Source: DATEJJ01 sp039649115 (lineage in GTDB: Bacteria; Actinomycetota; Actinomycetes; Mycobacteriales; Micromonosporaceae). Taken from it: DNA of 18,383 nt. Below the pieces are notes generated by a model that did no database searches, was not told the DNA's origin, and saw only the letters and a program-made list of their open reading frames with translations. Location: NCBI GenBank assembly GCA_039649115.1, contig JBBWZQ010000112.1, positions 1 through 18,383 of the forward strand. Reading direction: 5' to 3'. This document shows, piece by piece, positions 7,349 through 14,712 of this stretch. The position numbers and the translations under genes are program-made. Every line of letters begins with the position of its first letter. Position 1 is the first letter of the stretch.

Positions 7349-7436
7349 CCGTCCCTGGCGCCGGTCGGCAATGCGCCCGGTCCGGCAGCCGCCCGGGCCA
7401 TCACCTGCGTGTAGTCCTGCGGCAGAGGAGGAGCCC

Positions 7437-10163
7437 GTGGGACCGGTCCGGTTCGTGCTCTTCGGTCGCGTGGCGGTCGACCGCGACGGCGCGGTGCACC
7501 GGCTCGCGCCCGGCGCGGCGGCACTGCTGGCCCGGCTGGTCCTCGCCCAGGGCCGGCTGGTGACGATCGTCGAGCTGTGCCGCACCATGCGCCCGGCGCA
7601 CACCGGCCTGGTGCGGCGCGAGCACCGGGTGGCGGTACAGAAGCGGATCAGCGAGCTGCGCCGGCTCGTCGACCCGTGCCACCCCGGCGAGTCCTCCCAG
7701 GTGCTGCAGACCGACCGGGGCGCCACCACGGCGTACCGGCTGGTCGTCGAGCGCGACCGGGTGGACGTCTTCCGGTTCGAGGACCTCGTCGAGCGGGCCT
7801 GGCCGGCCGAGCCCCGGGTGGCGGCCGTACGGCTGCGCCGGGCGCTGGCGGTGTGGCGGGAACGGCCGCTGATGGACTTCGAGGACCGCGACTTCGCCCT
7901 CGAACCCGTCCGGCACCTGTGGCGGCTGCGCGAGTCCGCGCGGCGGCAGCTCGCGCTGGCCCACCGCGACGCGGGCCAGGTCGCACAGGCGCTGGCCGTG
8001 GTGTCCGAGCTGGTCGCCGATGCCCGCGACGATCCGGCGCTGCACCAGCTCGCCGAGGACCTGCGTGCGCAGGTGCGCGGTGCCGGCCCGCCGGCCGTCG
8101 AGGCGGGGCCGGTCCCGGCCGCGCCGCGGGAACTGCCGCCGGACGTGCCCGGCTTCGTGGGGCGCGGCGCGGAACTGGCCCACCTGGACGGGCTGCTGGC
8201 GGAGGGGGATGACGAGCCGACCGCGGCCGTGGTGGCGACGGTGTGCGGCACGGCGGGCGTCGGCAAGACCGCGCTGGCGGTGCACTGGGCGCACCGGGTC
8301 GCGGCGCACTTCGGCGACGGGCAGCTGTACGTGAACCTGCGCGGCTTCGACCCCGGCGGCGCGGCGGTGCGGCCGGCGGAGGCGGTACGGGGGTTCCTCG
8401 ACGCGCTCGGGGTGCCGCCCGCGGCGGTACCGGCGAGCGTGGACGCCCAGATCGGCCGGTACCGCAGCCTGCTGGCCGGCCGCCGGGTACTGGTGGTGCT
8501 GGACAACGCCCGCGACGCCGACCAGGTACGCCCGCTGCTGCCCGGCTCGCCCGGCTGCCTGGCGGTGGTGACCAGCCGCAACCAGCTTCCCGGCCTGGTC
8601 GCCATGGGCGGCGCGCGCCCCATGACACTCGACCTGCTGCCCCCCGCGCAGGCCCGCGAGCTGCTGGAGCGGCACCTCGGCGCGGCCCGGGTGGCGGCCG
8701 AGCCGGGGGCCGTCGAGGACATCGTGGCGGCGTGCGCCCGGCTGCCGCTGGCCCTGGCCGTGGCGGCCGCGCGCGCCGCCACCCATCCGTGGTTCCCGCT
8801 GCGCGTGCTCGCCGACGAGCTGCGCGAGGCCCGGGACGGGCTGGACGCCTTCGACGTCGGCGACCCGGCGACCGACGTGCGCGCGGTCTTCTCCTGGTCC
8901 TACCGGGCGCTGGGGGAACCGGCGGCCCGGCTGTTCCGGCTGCTGAGCGTGCATCCCGGGGAGGGCGTCAGCCGGCCGGCCGCGGCCGGACTGGCCGGCG
9001 TACCGGTCGACCAGGTGCGGGCACCGCTGGCGGAGCTGGCCCGGGCGCACCTCGTCGCGCAGCAGACGCCGGGCCGGTACGCGCTGCACGAGCTGCTGCA
9101 CGCGTACGCCGGCGAGTGTTCCCGCACCGTGGACAGTGACGCCGAGCGCCGCGCCGCCCTGCGCCGGCTGCTGGACCACTACCTGCAGAGCGCGCTGGCC
9201 GCCGACCGGCTGCTCAACCCGCACCGCGATCCGATCGCGGTGACCCCGTCCCGCTGCGCTGCCGGTTCCGCGCCGCCGCTGGCCGACCGGGAGCAGGCGC
9301 TGGCCTGGTTCGCCGCCGAGCGGGCCGCGCTGGTCGGTGCGGTGCGCCGCGCCGCCGGTACCGGATTCGACACCCACGTGTGGCAACTCACCTGGGCGTT
9401 GGCCGAGTTCCTCGAGCGGCGCGGGCATTGGCGTGAATGGCTGGATGTCCAGCAGGCCGCGATCGCCGCCGCGGTCCGGCTGGCCGACCGGCCCGGCGAG
9501 GCGCACGCCCGGCGGGGTCTGGCGCTGGCCTGCGGCCGGCTCGGCCGCTACGACGACGCGCAGGTCCAGCACCGGCGGGCCCTCGCCCTGTTCGGCGACC
9601 TGGGCAACCACAGCGGGCAGGCGCACAGCCACCGCGGCCTGGCGTGGACGTTCGGCCTGCAGGGCTGCAACCGGGAGGCGCTGTGGCACGGCCAGCGCGC
9701 CCTCGACCTGTACCGGGTGGCGGGCAACCGGGTCGGGCAGGCCCGGGCGCTCAACTCGATCGGCTGGGACCACGCCCAGCTCGGCGACCACCAGCAGGCC
9801 CTCGCGTTCTGCCGCCGGGCGCTGGCCCTGCTGGAGGAGACCGGCGACCGGTACGGGCAGGCGGAGACCTGGGACAGCCTCGGGTACGCCCACCACCACC
9901 TGCGCCACCACCACCAGGCGGTGGCCTGCTACCGGCGGGCGCTCGATCTGTACCGGGAGACCGGCGACCGGTTCAACGAGGCGGACACCCTGACCCACCT
10001 GGGTGACACCCACCAGGCCGGCGGAGCGCCGGAGCGGGCCCGGGACGCCTGGCGCCAGGCCCTGTCGATCCTCACCGAACTGCGCCACTGCGACGCCGAC
10101 GAGGTGCGCGCCCGGCTCGACCCGCACGGCACCCGGGACGTACGGCCGGGTGCGGTGGCTTAG
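7437..10163 (+). CDS. SARP/AfsR-like regulator with BTAD, NB-ARC and TPR domains
   Basis: Large signal-transducing transcription activator of 908 residues. GTG 7437 is chosen because GAGGAGGA (7425-7432) precedes it closely; an in-frame ATG at 7371 lacks such a site. Residues 1-100 form a winged-helix DNA-binding domain (VRFVLFGRVAV to SELRRLV). Residues about 105-215 fit the bacterial transcriptional activation domain, with ALAVWRERPL and VAQALAVVSELV. The NB-ARC switch starts at GFVGR (near 239), with Walker A GTAGVGKTA (271-279), Walker B VLVVLDN (351-357), SRNQLPGL and a GLPL-like RLPLALAV (near 435). About five TPRs occupy 665-900, e.g. GHWREWLDVQQAAI and RRALALLEETGDRYGQ. This is the AfsR-type architecture, usually controlling secondary metabolism or development. 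The direct target is unknown; the divergent delta-60 gene is the nearest candidate. Confidence 0.92.
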   Translation: MGPVRFVLFGRVAVDRDGAVHRLAPGAAALLARLVLAQGRLVTIVELCRTMRPAHTGLVRREHRVAVQKRISELRRLVDPCHPGESSQVLQTDRGATTAYRLVVERDRVDVFRFEDLVERAWPAEPRVAAVRLRRALAVWRERPLMDFEDRDFALEPVRHLWRLRESARRQLALAHRDAGQVAQALAVVSELVADARDDPALHQLAEDLRAQVRGAGPPAVEAGPVPAAPRELPPDVPGFVGRGAELAHLDGLLAEGDDEPTAAVVATVCGTAGVGKTALAVHWAHRVAAHFGDGQLYVNLRGFDPGGAAVRPAEAVRGFLDALGVPPAAVPASVDAQIGRYRSLLAGRRVLVVLDNARDADQVRPLLPGSPGCLAVVTSRNQLPGLVAMGGARPMTLDLLPPAQARELLERHLGAARVAAEPGAVEDIVAACARLPLALAVAAARAATHPWFPLRVLADELREARDGLDAFDVGDPATDVRAVFSWSYRALGEPAARLFRLLSVHPGEGVSRPAAAGLAGVPVDQVRAPLAELARAHLVAQQTPGRYALHELLHAYAGECSRTVDSDAERRAALRRLLDHYLQSALAADRLLNPHRDPIAVTPSRCAAGSAPPLADREQALAWFAAERAALVGAVRRAAGTGFDTHVWQLTWALAEFLERRGHWREWLDVQQAAIAAAVRLADRPGEAHARRGLALACGRLGRYDDAQVQHRRALALFGDLGNHSGQAHSHRGLAWTFGLQGCNREALWHGQRALDLYRVAGNRVGQARALNSIGWDHAQLGDHQQALAFCRRALALLEETGDRYGQAETWDSLGYAHHHLRHHHQAVACYRRALDLYRETGDRFNEADTLTHLGDTHQAGGAPERARDAWRQALSILTELRHCDADEVRARLDPHGTRDVRPGAVA

Positions 10164-10166
10164 TCG

Positions 10167-10196
10167 TTGCTCCCATATCATGGCTCCCGATATATT
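10167..10196 (+). promoter_or_regulatory. Leaderless promoter of the polytopic membrane protein gene
   Basis: TTGCTC (10167-10172), an 18-base spacer and TATATT (10191-10196) make the best sigma-70-like promoter of the window. Only six bases separate the -10 box from ATG 10203, and no Shine-Dalgarno is present, so the mRNA is probably leaderless. An inverted repeat ATATC (10175-10179) / GATAT (10189-10193) overlaps the -10 and could be an operator. Confidence 0.55.
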
Positions 10197-10202
10197 GGCC
10201 GG

Positions 10203-11282
10203 ATGGCGACGGAGCCAGGCACGGCCACCGCGGCGCCGGTCACCGCGACCGGCCCGCCCACCGCGACCTACCGCACGGATCTGGTCACCGTGCTGCTCAG
10301 CGCATGGTTCACGGTCGGGCTGTTCCTCGACGCGTGGGCGCACAACAACGTGCCGAGGCTGGAGACCTTCTTCACCCCGTGGCACGCCGTGTTCTACTCC
10401 GGCTTCCTGGCCACCGCGGCGTGGATCGCGTGGACCGTGCGCGGCGTGGCGCAGTCCGGCCGCCCGGCGATACCCCGGGGGTACGAGCCGGCCGCCCTCG
10501 CGGTGCTCGGCTTCGCGTTCTTCGGTGTCTGCGACGCGGCGTGGCACACGGTCTTCGGCATCGAGCAGAACATCAACATCCTGTTCAGCCCCACGCACCT
10601 CGGCCTGGCCGCGTCGATGCTCGTGATCATCACGACGCCGCTGCGCTCCGCACCGGTGGGACCGGCGCCCGGCCTGCGGCGCCTGCTGCCGGCCGTGCTG
10701 TCCACCGCGCTGGCGACCGCCATGGTGCTGCTGTTCCTCCAGTACGCCAACGCGTTCGCCTACCGGCCCGAGGGCGTGATCTTCGCCATGTCCGGTGTGG
10801 ACGAGAGCTTCACCGCGCAACTCGTCTCCGCGATGGCCGTCACCAGCCTGGTGCTCGTGGTGCCGCTGCTGGCACTCGCCCGGCGCTGGCGCCTGCCGTT
10901 CGGCCTCGCCACCGCGACCTACGCGAGCGCCGCCGGGCTGTCCTGCGCGGTGACCGGCTTCCGCAATGTCCCGCTGGTCATCGGCCTGCTCGCCAGCGGT
11001 GTCGGCGCCGACCTGCTGGCCCGCTGGCTGCGCCCGGCGCCCGACGCCCCGGGCCGGTACCGGCTGTTCGCCGCGCTGGTCCCGCTGCTGATCTGGACGG
11101 TCTACCTCGCGGTGGCGTACGCGGTCGCCGGCTCGGTGCACATCGTCCCGGTACCGGGCGGGCACCCGGAGCGCGGGGTCGAGCTGTACACCGGCACGCC
11201 GCTCGTGCAGGCACTGCTGGGCGTGCTCGCCGCGGTCCTGCTCGCACCCCGCTTCCGTGGCGTGCGGCCGGCGGCGCCGTAG
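10203..11282 (+). CDS. Polytopic membrane protein with duplicated Asp/His motif, unknown function
   Basis: Integral membrane protein of 359 residues with about ten hydrophobic segments; I do not recognise a named family. ATG 10203 follows a TATATT box by six bases. Two related segments stand out in the first 135 residues: DAWAH (43-47) followed by FTPWH (57-61), and DAAWH (111-115) followed by FSPTH (128-132). The unit D-A-x-x-H, 9-12 residues, F-[TS]-P-x-H thus occurs twice, with four His and two Asp near membrane ends. This suggests an internal duplication and perhaps a metal or heme site; that is inference. Later segments (e.g. LVLVVPLLALARR, LIWTVYLAVAYAVAG) lack such residues. The next gene starts nine bases after its stop, but with its own leaderless-type box. 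Confidence 0.75.
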   Translation: MATEPGTATAAPVTATGPPTATYRTDLVTVLLSAWFTVGLFLDAWAHNNVPRLETFFTPWHAVFYSGFLATAAWIAWTVRGVAQSGRPAIPRGYEPAALAVLGFAFFGVCDAAWHTVFGIEQNINILFSPTHLGLAASMLVIITTPLRSAPVGPAPGLRRLLPAVLSTALATAMVLLFLQYANAFAYRPEGVIFAMSGVDESFTAQLVSAMAVTSLVLVVPLLALARRWRLPFGLATATYASAAGLSCAVTGFRNVPLVIGLLASGVGADLLARWLRPAPDAPGRYRLFAALVPLLIWTVYLAVAYAVAGSVHIVPVPGGHPERGVELYTGTPLVQALLGVLAAVLLAPRFRGVRPAAP

Positions 11283-11285
11283 GCT
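11280..11285 (+). promoter_or_regulatory. -10 box for leaderless start of the pentapeptide-repeat gene
   Basis: TAGGCT begins at the stop codon of the upstream gene and ends six bases before GTG 11292, with no Shine-Dalgarno between. This is the usual geometry of actinobacterial leaderless genes. No convincing -35 was found. Confidence 0.45.
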
Positions 11286-11291
11286 GGCCCG

Positions 11292-12101
11292 GTGCCCGAC
11301 GAGCTGACCCTGCGGGCCGACTGCGACCGCTGTTTCGCCCTGTGCTGCGTCGCGCCCGCCTTCTCGGCGTCGGCCGACTTCGCCATCGACAAGGCCGCCG
11401 GCCGGCCCTGCCCCAACCTGCGGCCGGACTTCCGCTGCGGCATCCACACCGAGCTGCGGCAGCGCGGCTTTCCCGGGTGCGACGTCTACGACTGCTTCGG
11501 CGCCGGACAGAAGGTGGCCCAGGTCACCTTCGCCGGGCGGGACTGGCGGGGCACGCCGGGCCTGGCGCCTCGGATGTTCCAGGTCTTCGGCGTCATGCGG
11601 CAACTCCACGAGCTGCTCTGGTACCTGACCGTGGCGCTGGCGCTGCCACGGGCCGGCCCGGTGCACGCAGCGCTGCGCCGCGCGCGGGAGGAGACCGCGC
11701 GCCTCGCGGACGGCGATCCCGACGCACTCGTGGGGCTGGACGTGGCGGCGCACCGGCAGGAGGTCAACGCGCTTCTGGTACGCGCGAGCGAGCTGGTGCG
11801 CGCCGCAGCGCCCGGCCCGGCGATCGACCGCCGTGGCGCGGATCTCATCGGTGCGGACCTGCGCCGGGCCGACCTGCGCGCCGCCAACCTGAGAGGGGCG
11901 TACCTCATCGGCGCCGACCTGCGCGCCGCCGACCTGCGGACGGCCGACCTCATCGGCGCGGACCTGCGCGGTGCCGACCTGCGCGGCGCCGACCTCACCG
12001 GCAGCATCTTCGTCATCCAGTCCCAGCTCGACGCGGCGCGCGGCGACCGGGACACCAGAGTGCCGCCCCCGCTCGCCCGGCCGGCCCACTGGCACGAGTG
12101 A
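11292..12101 (+). CDS. Cysteine-rich N-terminal domain plus pentapeptide-repeat protein
   Basis: Predicted cytoplasmic protein of 269 residues. Residues 1-75 contain eight Cys (11, 14, 18, 19, 40, 49, 63, 68) in CDRCFALCC, RPCPNL, FRCGIH and GCDVYDCFG. This recalls zinc/iron-chelating Cys clusters such as the YkgJ group and could hold zinc or an Fe-S cluster. Residues 76-180 are mostly helical with no recognised motif (VMRQLHELLWYLTVAL). Residues about 182-241 hold around twelve pentapeptide repeats of A(D/N)LxG type (GADLIGADLRRADLRAANLR and onward), which fold as a right-handed four-sided beta helix. The end is a short Pro-rich tail. GTG 11292 is supported by the -10 box six bases upstream. 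Partner and role are unknown; pentapeptide helices often act as scaffolds or DNA mimics, but nothing here proves either. Confidence 0.85.
   Translation: MPDELTLRADCDRCFALCCVAPAFSASADFAIDKAAGRPCPNLRPDFRCGIHTELRQRGFPGCDVYDCFGAGQKVAQVTFAGRDWRGTPGLAPRMFQVFGVMRQLHELLWYLTVALALPRAGPVHAALRRAREETARLADGDPDALVGLDVAAHRQEVNALLVRASELVRAAAPGPAIDRRGADLIGADLRRADLRAANLRGAYLIGADLRAADLRTADLIGADLRGADLRGADLTGSIFVIQSQLDAARGDRDTRVPPPLARPAHWHE
11835..12010 (+). repeat. 15-bp coding repeats of the pentapeptide domain
   Basis: Repeated GCCGACCTGCGC-like units at 15-base period encode the A-D-L-R-x pentapeptides. Neighbouring copies are nearly identical in DNA, including GGCGCGGACCTGCGC and GGTGCCGACCTGCGC, so expansion or contraction by slippage is possible. 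Confidence 0.7.
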
Positions 12102-12192
12102 GCCCGCCACAGTCCCGGGGCGATGACGCCGCTGTGGTCGATCGCGTGGCCGGCGTGTCATGCTGCACGGACCACGATCGAGGAGTGCGCCG

Positions 12193-13374
12193 ATGTCAGC
12201 AAGCGAGGCGGTGGCGGCACGCCCGGCGCGCCGGTCACTGCGGCCGGTCCTGTTCGCCGGCACGATCACCGCGGTGCTGGGGCTGCTGTTCGGCGTGCCG
12301 TGGTGGACGCTCGTCGTCGCGGGCGCGCGGTGGCCCGGCGCGGTCGTCGTGTTCGGCACCGTCGGGTTCGTCGCGGCGCTCGTCGCGTTCCCCGTGCTGA
12401 TGGTCCTCGGGCACGGCCGGCGGCACCAGGACTGGGCGGCCCGCACCGGTGACACGCTGCTCGGCGTCGTCTGGGTCCTGTTCGCCTGGGCACTGTTCGG
12501 CAACGTGCTGCGGGTGGCCCTCGCGGTCGCCGGAGTCGCCGATCCGGCGCGGTCCCGGGCGGTGGCCGCGGCCGTCGCCGCCGTGTCGGTGCCGCTGTTG
12601 CTGTGGGGGTACGCGGAGGCGATGCGCGTGCCCCGCGTCAGGCGGGTGGACGTGACGGTGGCCCGGCTGGCCGCCGGCCTGGACGGCGTGCGGGTGGTGC
12701 TGCTGACCGACACCCACTACGGCCCGATCGACCGGGCCCGCTGGTCCGCCCGGGTCGTGGAGATCGTCAACGGGCTGGACGCGGACATCGTCTGCCACAC
12801 CGGCGACATCGCCGACGGCAGCGTGTCCCAGCGCCTGGCGCAGGTCGCGCCGCTCGGCGACGTGCGGGCCCGCCTCGCCCGCACGTACGTGACCGGCAAC
12901 CACGAGTACTTCGGCGAGGCACAGGGCTGGCTCGACCACATGCGGAGGCTGGGCTGGGAGCCGCTGCACAACCGGCACGTCGTGGTGGAGCGGGACGGTG
13001 CCCGGCTGGTGGTGGCCGGCGTCGACGACCGCACCGCCGCCTCCTCCGGGCACCCCGGCCACCGCGCCGACCACGCCGCCGCGCTCGCCGGGGCCGACCC
13101 GGACCTGCCCGTGCTGCTGCTGGCCCACCAGCCCCGGCAGATCGGCGCGGCCGTCGAGCACGGCGTGGACCTGCAGATCTCCGGGCACACCCACGGTGGC
13201 CAGATCTGGCCGTTCCACCTGCTCGTGCGCCTCGATCAGCCGTCGGTGCAGGGACTGCGCCGGTTCGGCGAGCGGACCCAGCTGTACACGAGCCGCGGCA
13301 CCGGCTTCTGGGGGCCGCCGTTGCGGATCTTCGCGCCCAGCGAGATCACCGTACTCACGCTGCGCGCGGCGTAG
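12193..13374 (+). CDS. Membrane-anchored metallophosphoesterase
   Basis: 393-residue protein with four hydrophobic segments in the first ~145 residues (from RPVLFAGTITAVLGLLF to VSVPLLLWGYAEA) and a calcineurin-like phosphoesterase domain behind them. Metal ligands are in canonical order: D173-T-H175, G204-D205, G-N236-H237-E, H312 (LLLAHQP) and G-H332-T-H334-GG. The ending GTGFWGPPLRIFAPSEITVLTL is typical of the YaeI/YkuE-like group, whose members cleave phosphoester or pyrophosphate bonds, some in lipids. Side of the membrane and substrate cannot be told. ATG 12193 has GAGGAG seven bases upstream, and MSASEAV begins a short basic tail. It stands apart from the previous gene by 91 bases and converges with a kinase-like gene. 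Confidence 0.9.
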   Translation: MSASEAVAARPARRSLRPVLFAGTITAVLGLLFGVPWWTLVVAGARWPGAVVVFGTVGFVAALVAFPVLMVLGHGRRHQDWAARTGDTLLGVVWVLFAWALFGNVLRVALAVAGVADPARSRAVAAAVAAVSVPLLLWGYAEAMRVPRVRRVDVTVARLAAGLDGVRVVLLTDTHYGPIDRARWSARVVEIVNGLDADIVCHTGDIADGSVSQRLAQVAPLGDVRARLARTYVTGNHEYFGEAQGWLDHMRRLGWEPLHNRHVVVERDGARLVVAGVDDRTAASSGHPGHRADHAAALAGADPDLPVLLLAHQPRQIGAAVEHGVDLQISGHTHGGQIWPFHLLVRLDQPSVQGLRRFGERTQLYTSRGTGFWGPPLRIFAPSEITVLTLRAA

Positions 13375-13427
13375 CCCCGTTCCGGGGGACCTGCGCCGAG
13401 CCGGCCCCGCCCGCCGGCCGGTACCGG
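13375..13427. terminator. Weak hairpins in convergent gap
   Basis: CCCCG (13375-13379), loop TTC, CGGGG (13383-13387) directly follow the phosphoesterase stop. A 10-bp palindrome CCGGTACCGG lies at 13418-13427 next to the stop of the convergent gene. Neither has a T-run, so any termination would be of the GC-hairpin type. Evidence is structural only. Confidence 0.25.
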
Positions 13428-13433
13428 TAACGG

Positions 13434-14543
13434 TCAGTCCGCAACCGAGCCGGCCCAGTCGGCGATGAGCGCGACCAGCCCGGCCACCCGCCGGACCGCC
13501 TGCTCGACCGAGACGTCCCGGTTGTAGGACGAGGTCCCGAGGTCGTCGCGCACCGCGCGGCCGAGGACGGCCGGCCCGAGCCAGCTGTACTTCGCCGCGC
13601 CGCAGGCCGCGACGGTGGTGCGTACCCGGTCCGGCGAGCCGGACCAGCCGCCGTCCCGCAGGCCCTGGAGATAGCTGTCGATGCAGGCCGCCGCGACCTC
13701 CGGCAGCAGCGCCGCGTCCATCAGCCCGTCGGTGAAGCTGTCCAGGATCAGGTTGGCCACGTCCTCGCCCACCGCGCCCGCACCGGCGAAGGACCAGTCC
13801 AGCAGGATGGACCGTCCCCGGCTGTCGATCAGGTTCGCCGGCCAGACGTCGAGGTGGCACAGGGTGAGCTCGGCCGCCTCCGCGGCGGCGAGCAGCCGGC
13901 CGCGCCCGGTCCACAGCCGCCGCAGCTCCCGCCGCACGTGCTGCGGCCAGGTGGCGACCCGGGGATGGTCCCAGTACGCGTCCCGCACCGCCACGCTCAG
14001 GGGCGGGCCCTCGGCCAGGTACTGTGCCAGCCAGCGACGCGAAAGCCAGGGGGACTCGGGTACCCGGCCGGCCCACCGCGCCTGCCCCACCCCGAGCTCG
14101 TACGCGAAGCGGGCGGTGCGGGGTACCGGCCAGCCGAATCCCCCGGTGCCGTCGACGTCGTCGAGCCACAGCTCGACCAGACCGTCGGCGCGGACGTTGG
14201 CGTCCAACAGGTCCGGTGGGGTGATGCCGGCCTCGCCGTAGGCCGTGGCGGCCAGTCCGGTGGTGTATGCCAGCGCCTCCCGCCGCCAGTAGTTCCAGTG
14301 GGCCGGATCGTCACTGGTGGGCCAGAAGCCGACCGGACCGGCGGCCGGTGGGCGGGAGACCTTGAGCACCGCCGAGCCGAGGGATCCGCGTACCCGCCAG
14401 ATCCCGGCGGTGGCGGCGTTTCCCTTGTTGTGCCGCAGCGGCTCGACGGCCAGGACGGTGTCCCCGATCCGGCGCGGCAGCCGGGCAGCGACCAGCACAC
14501 CCTCCGGGTCAGCCGCGGTATCGGAGTCGCCCGGCGCCACCAC
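13434..14543 (-). CDS. Aminoglycoside-phosphotransferase-like (APH) kinase family protein
   Basis: Cytoplasmic protein-kinase-like fold enzyme of 369 residues. The catalytic loop reads LCHLDVWPANLI with H230, D232 (proposed base) and N237. The metal-binding motif is ILLDWSFAG with D249. An N-terminal nucleotide-binding lobe is suggested by GIWRVRGSLGSAVLKV, whose Lys would contact ATP. The family phosphorylates small hydroxylated molecules such as aminoglycosides, choline or sugars. Overall features do not match a known resistance enzyme, so antibiotic resistance should not be assumed. GTG 14543 lies six bases after TAGACT on the minus strand, hence leaderless; a second GTG three bases on is nearly equivalent outside a leaderless context. 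It is divergent from a mini-gene with a 41-bp gap. Confidence 0.85.
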   Translation of the reverse strand: MVAPGDSDTAADPEGVLVAARLPRRIGDTVLAVEPLRHNKGNAATAGIWRVRGSLGSAVLKVSRPPAAGPVGFWPTSDDPAHWNYWRREALAYTTGLAATAYGEAGITPPDLLDANVRADGLVELWLDDVDGTGGFGWPVPRTARFAYELGVGQARWAGRVPESPWLSRRWLAQYLAEGPPLSVAVRDAYWDHPRVATWPQHVRRELRRLWTGRGRLLAAAEAAELTLCHLDVWPANLIDSRGRSILLDWSFAGAGAVGEDVANLILDSFTDGLMDAALLPEVAAACIDSYLQGLRDGGWSGSPDRVRTTVAACGAAKYSWLGPAVLGRAVRDDLGTSSYNRDVSVEQAVRRVAGLVALIADWAGSVAD

Positions 14544-14549
14544 GCCAAC

Positions 14550-14577
14550 AGTCTAGGGGGCGCGGATTCCGTACCCT
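14550..14577. promoter_or_regulatory. Back-to-back leaderless -10 boxes
   Basis: On the minus strand TAGACT (14555-14550) ends six bases before GTG 14543. On the plus strand TACCCT (14572-14577) ends seven bases before GTG 14585. Two divergent starts are thus served by boxes 16 bases apart within a 41-base gap. Polymerases on the two promoters could hardly bind at once, so the two directions probably compete. Confidence 0.45.
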
Positions 14578-14584
14578 GGAACCC

Positions 14585-14712
14585 GTGCGGGGAGCGCGGA
14601 AGAACGACTCGAACGGGCCAGGCAGCGCTACGTCGCGTCGCGGCAGGGTCGCCCCGAGGATGCGCTGCGCTACCTGCACCCGGAACCCGCCACGAACGGA
14701 GCAACCCGATGA
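14585..14712 (+). pseudogene. Frameshifted 42-residue mini-gene ahead of the VOC gene
   Basis: From about 14590 the frame ending at TGA 14710-14712 reads as coding: SAEERLERARQRY, then VASRQGRPEDALRYLHPEP and NGATR. Its stop overlaps the ATG of the VOC gene as ATGA. This frame has no ATG, GTG or TTG after the stop at 14554. A leaderless-placed GTG at 14585 lies one base out of frame. Adding one base in the GGGG run at 14589-14592 would give MRGSAEER and a continuous 42-residue helical, charged peptide. I therefore call a broken gene or a one-base sequencing error. An uninterrupted reading from GTG 14585 exists but runs on into the wrong frame of the VOC gene. No family recognised. Confidence 0.4.

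Noticed and set aside
6192..7436. Plus-strand extension of the SARP frame upstream to 6192
   Set aside because: It is antisense to the delta-60 gene. GTG 7437 has a strong Shine-Dalgarno and the domain begins there.
12134..12175. Inverted repeat GTGGTC / GACCAC before the phosphoesterase gene
   Set aside because: Six-base arms with a 30-base spacer are expected by chance in GC-rich DNA, and no promoter sits with it.
7401..12713. Very long open frame on the minus strand (about 1770 codons)
   Set aside because: It lies antisense to the SARP, membrane, pentapeptide and phosphoesterase genes, which have recognisable domains. Its translation is Arg/Gly/Gln/Pro-rich with no motif, as expected for a GC-rich shadow.
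13434..14543. Antibiotic-resistance role for the APH-like kinase
   Set aside because: Only the general kinase motifs are present. The family is broad and there is no resistance context.
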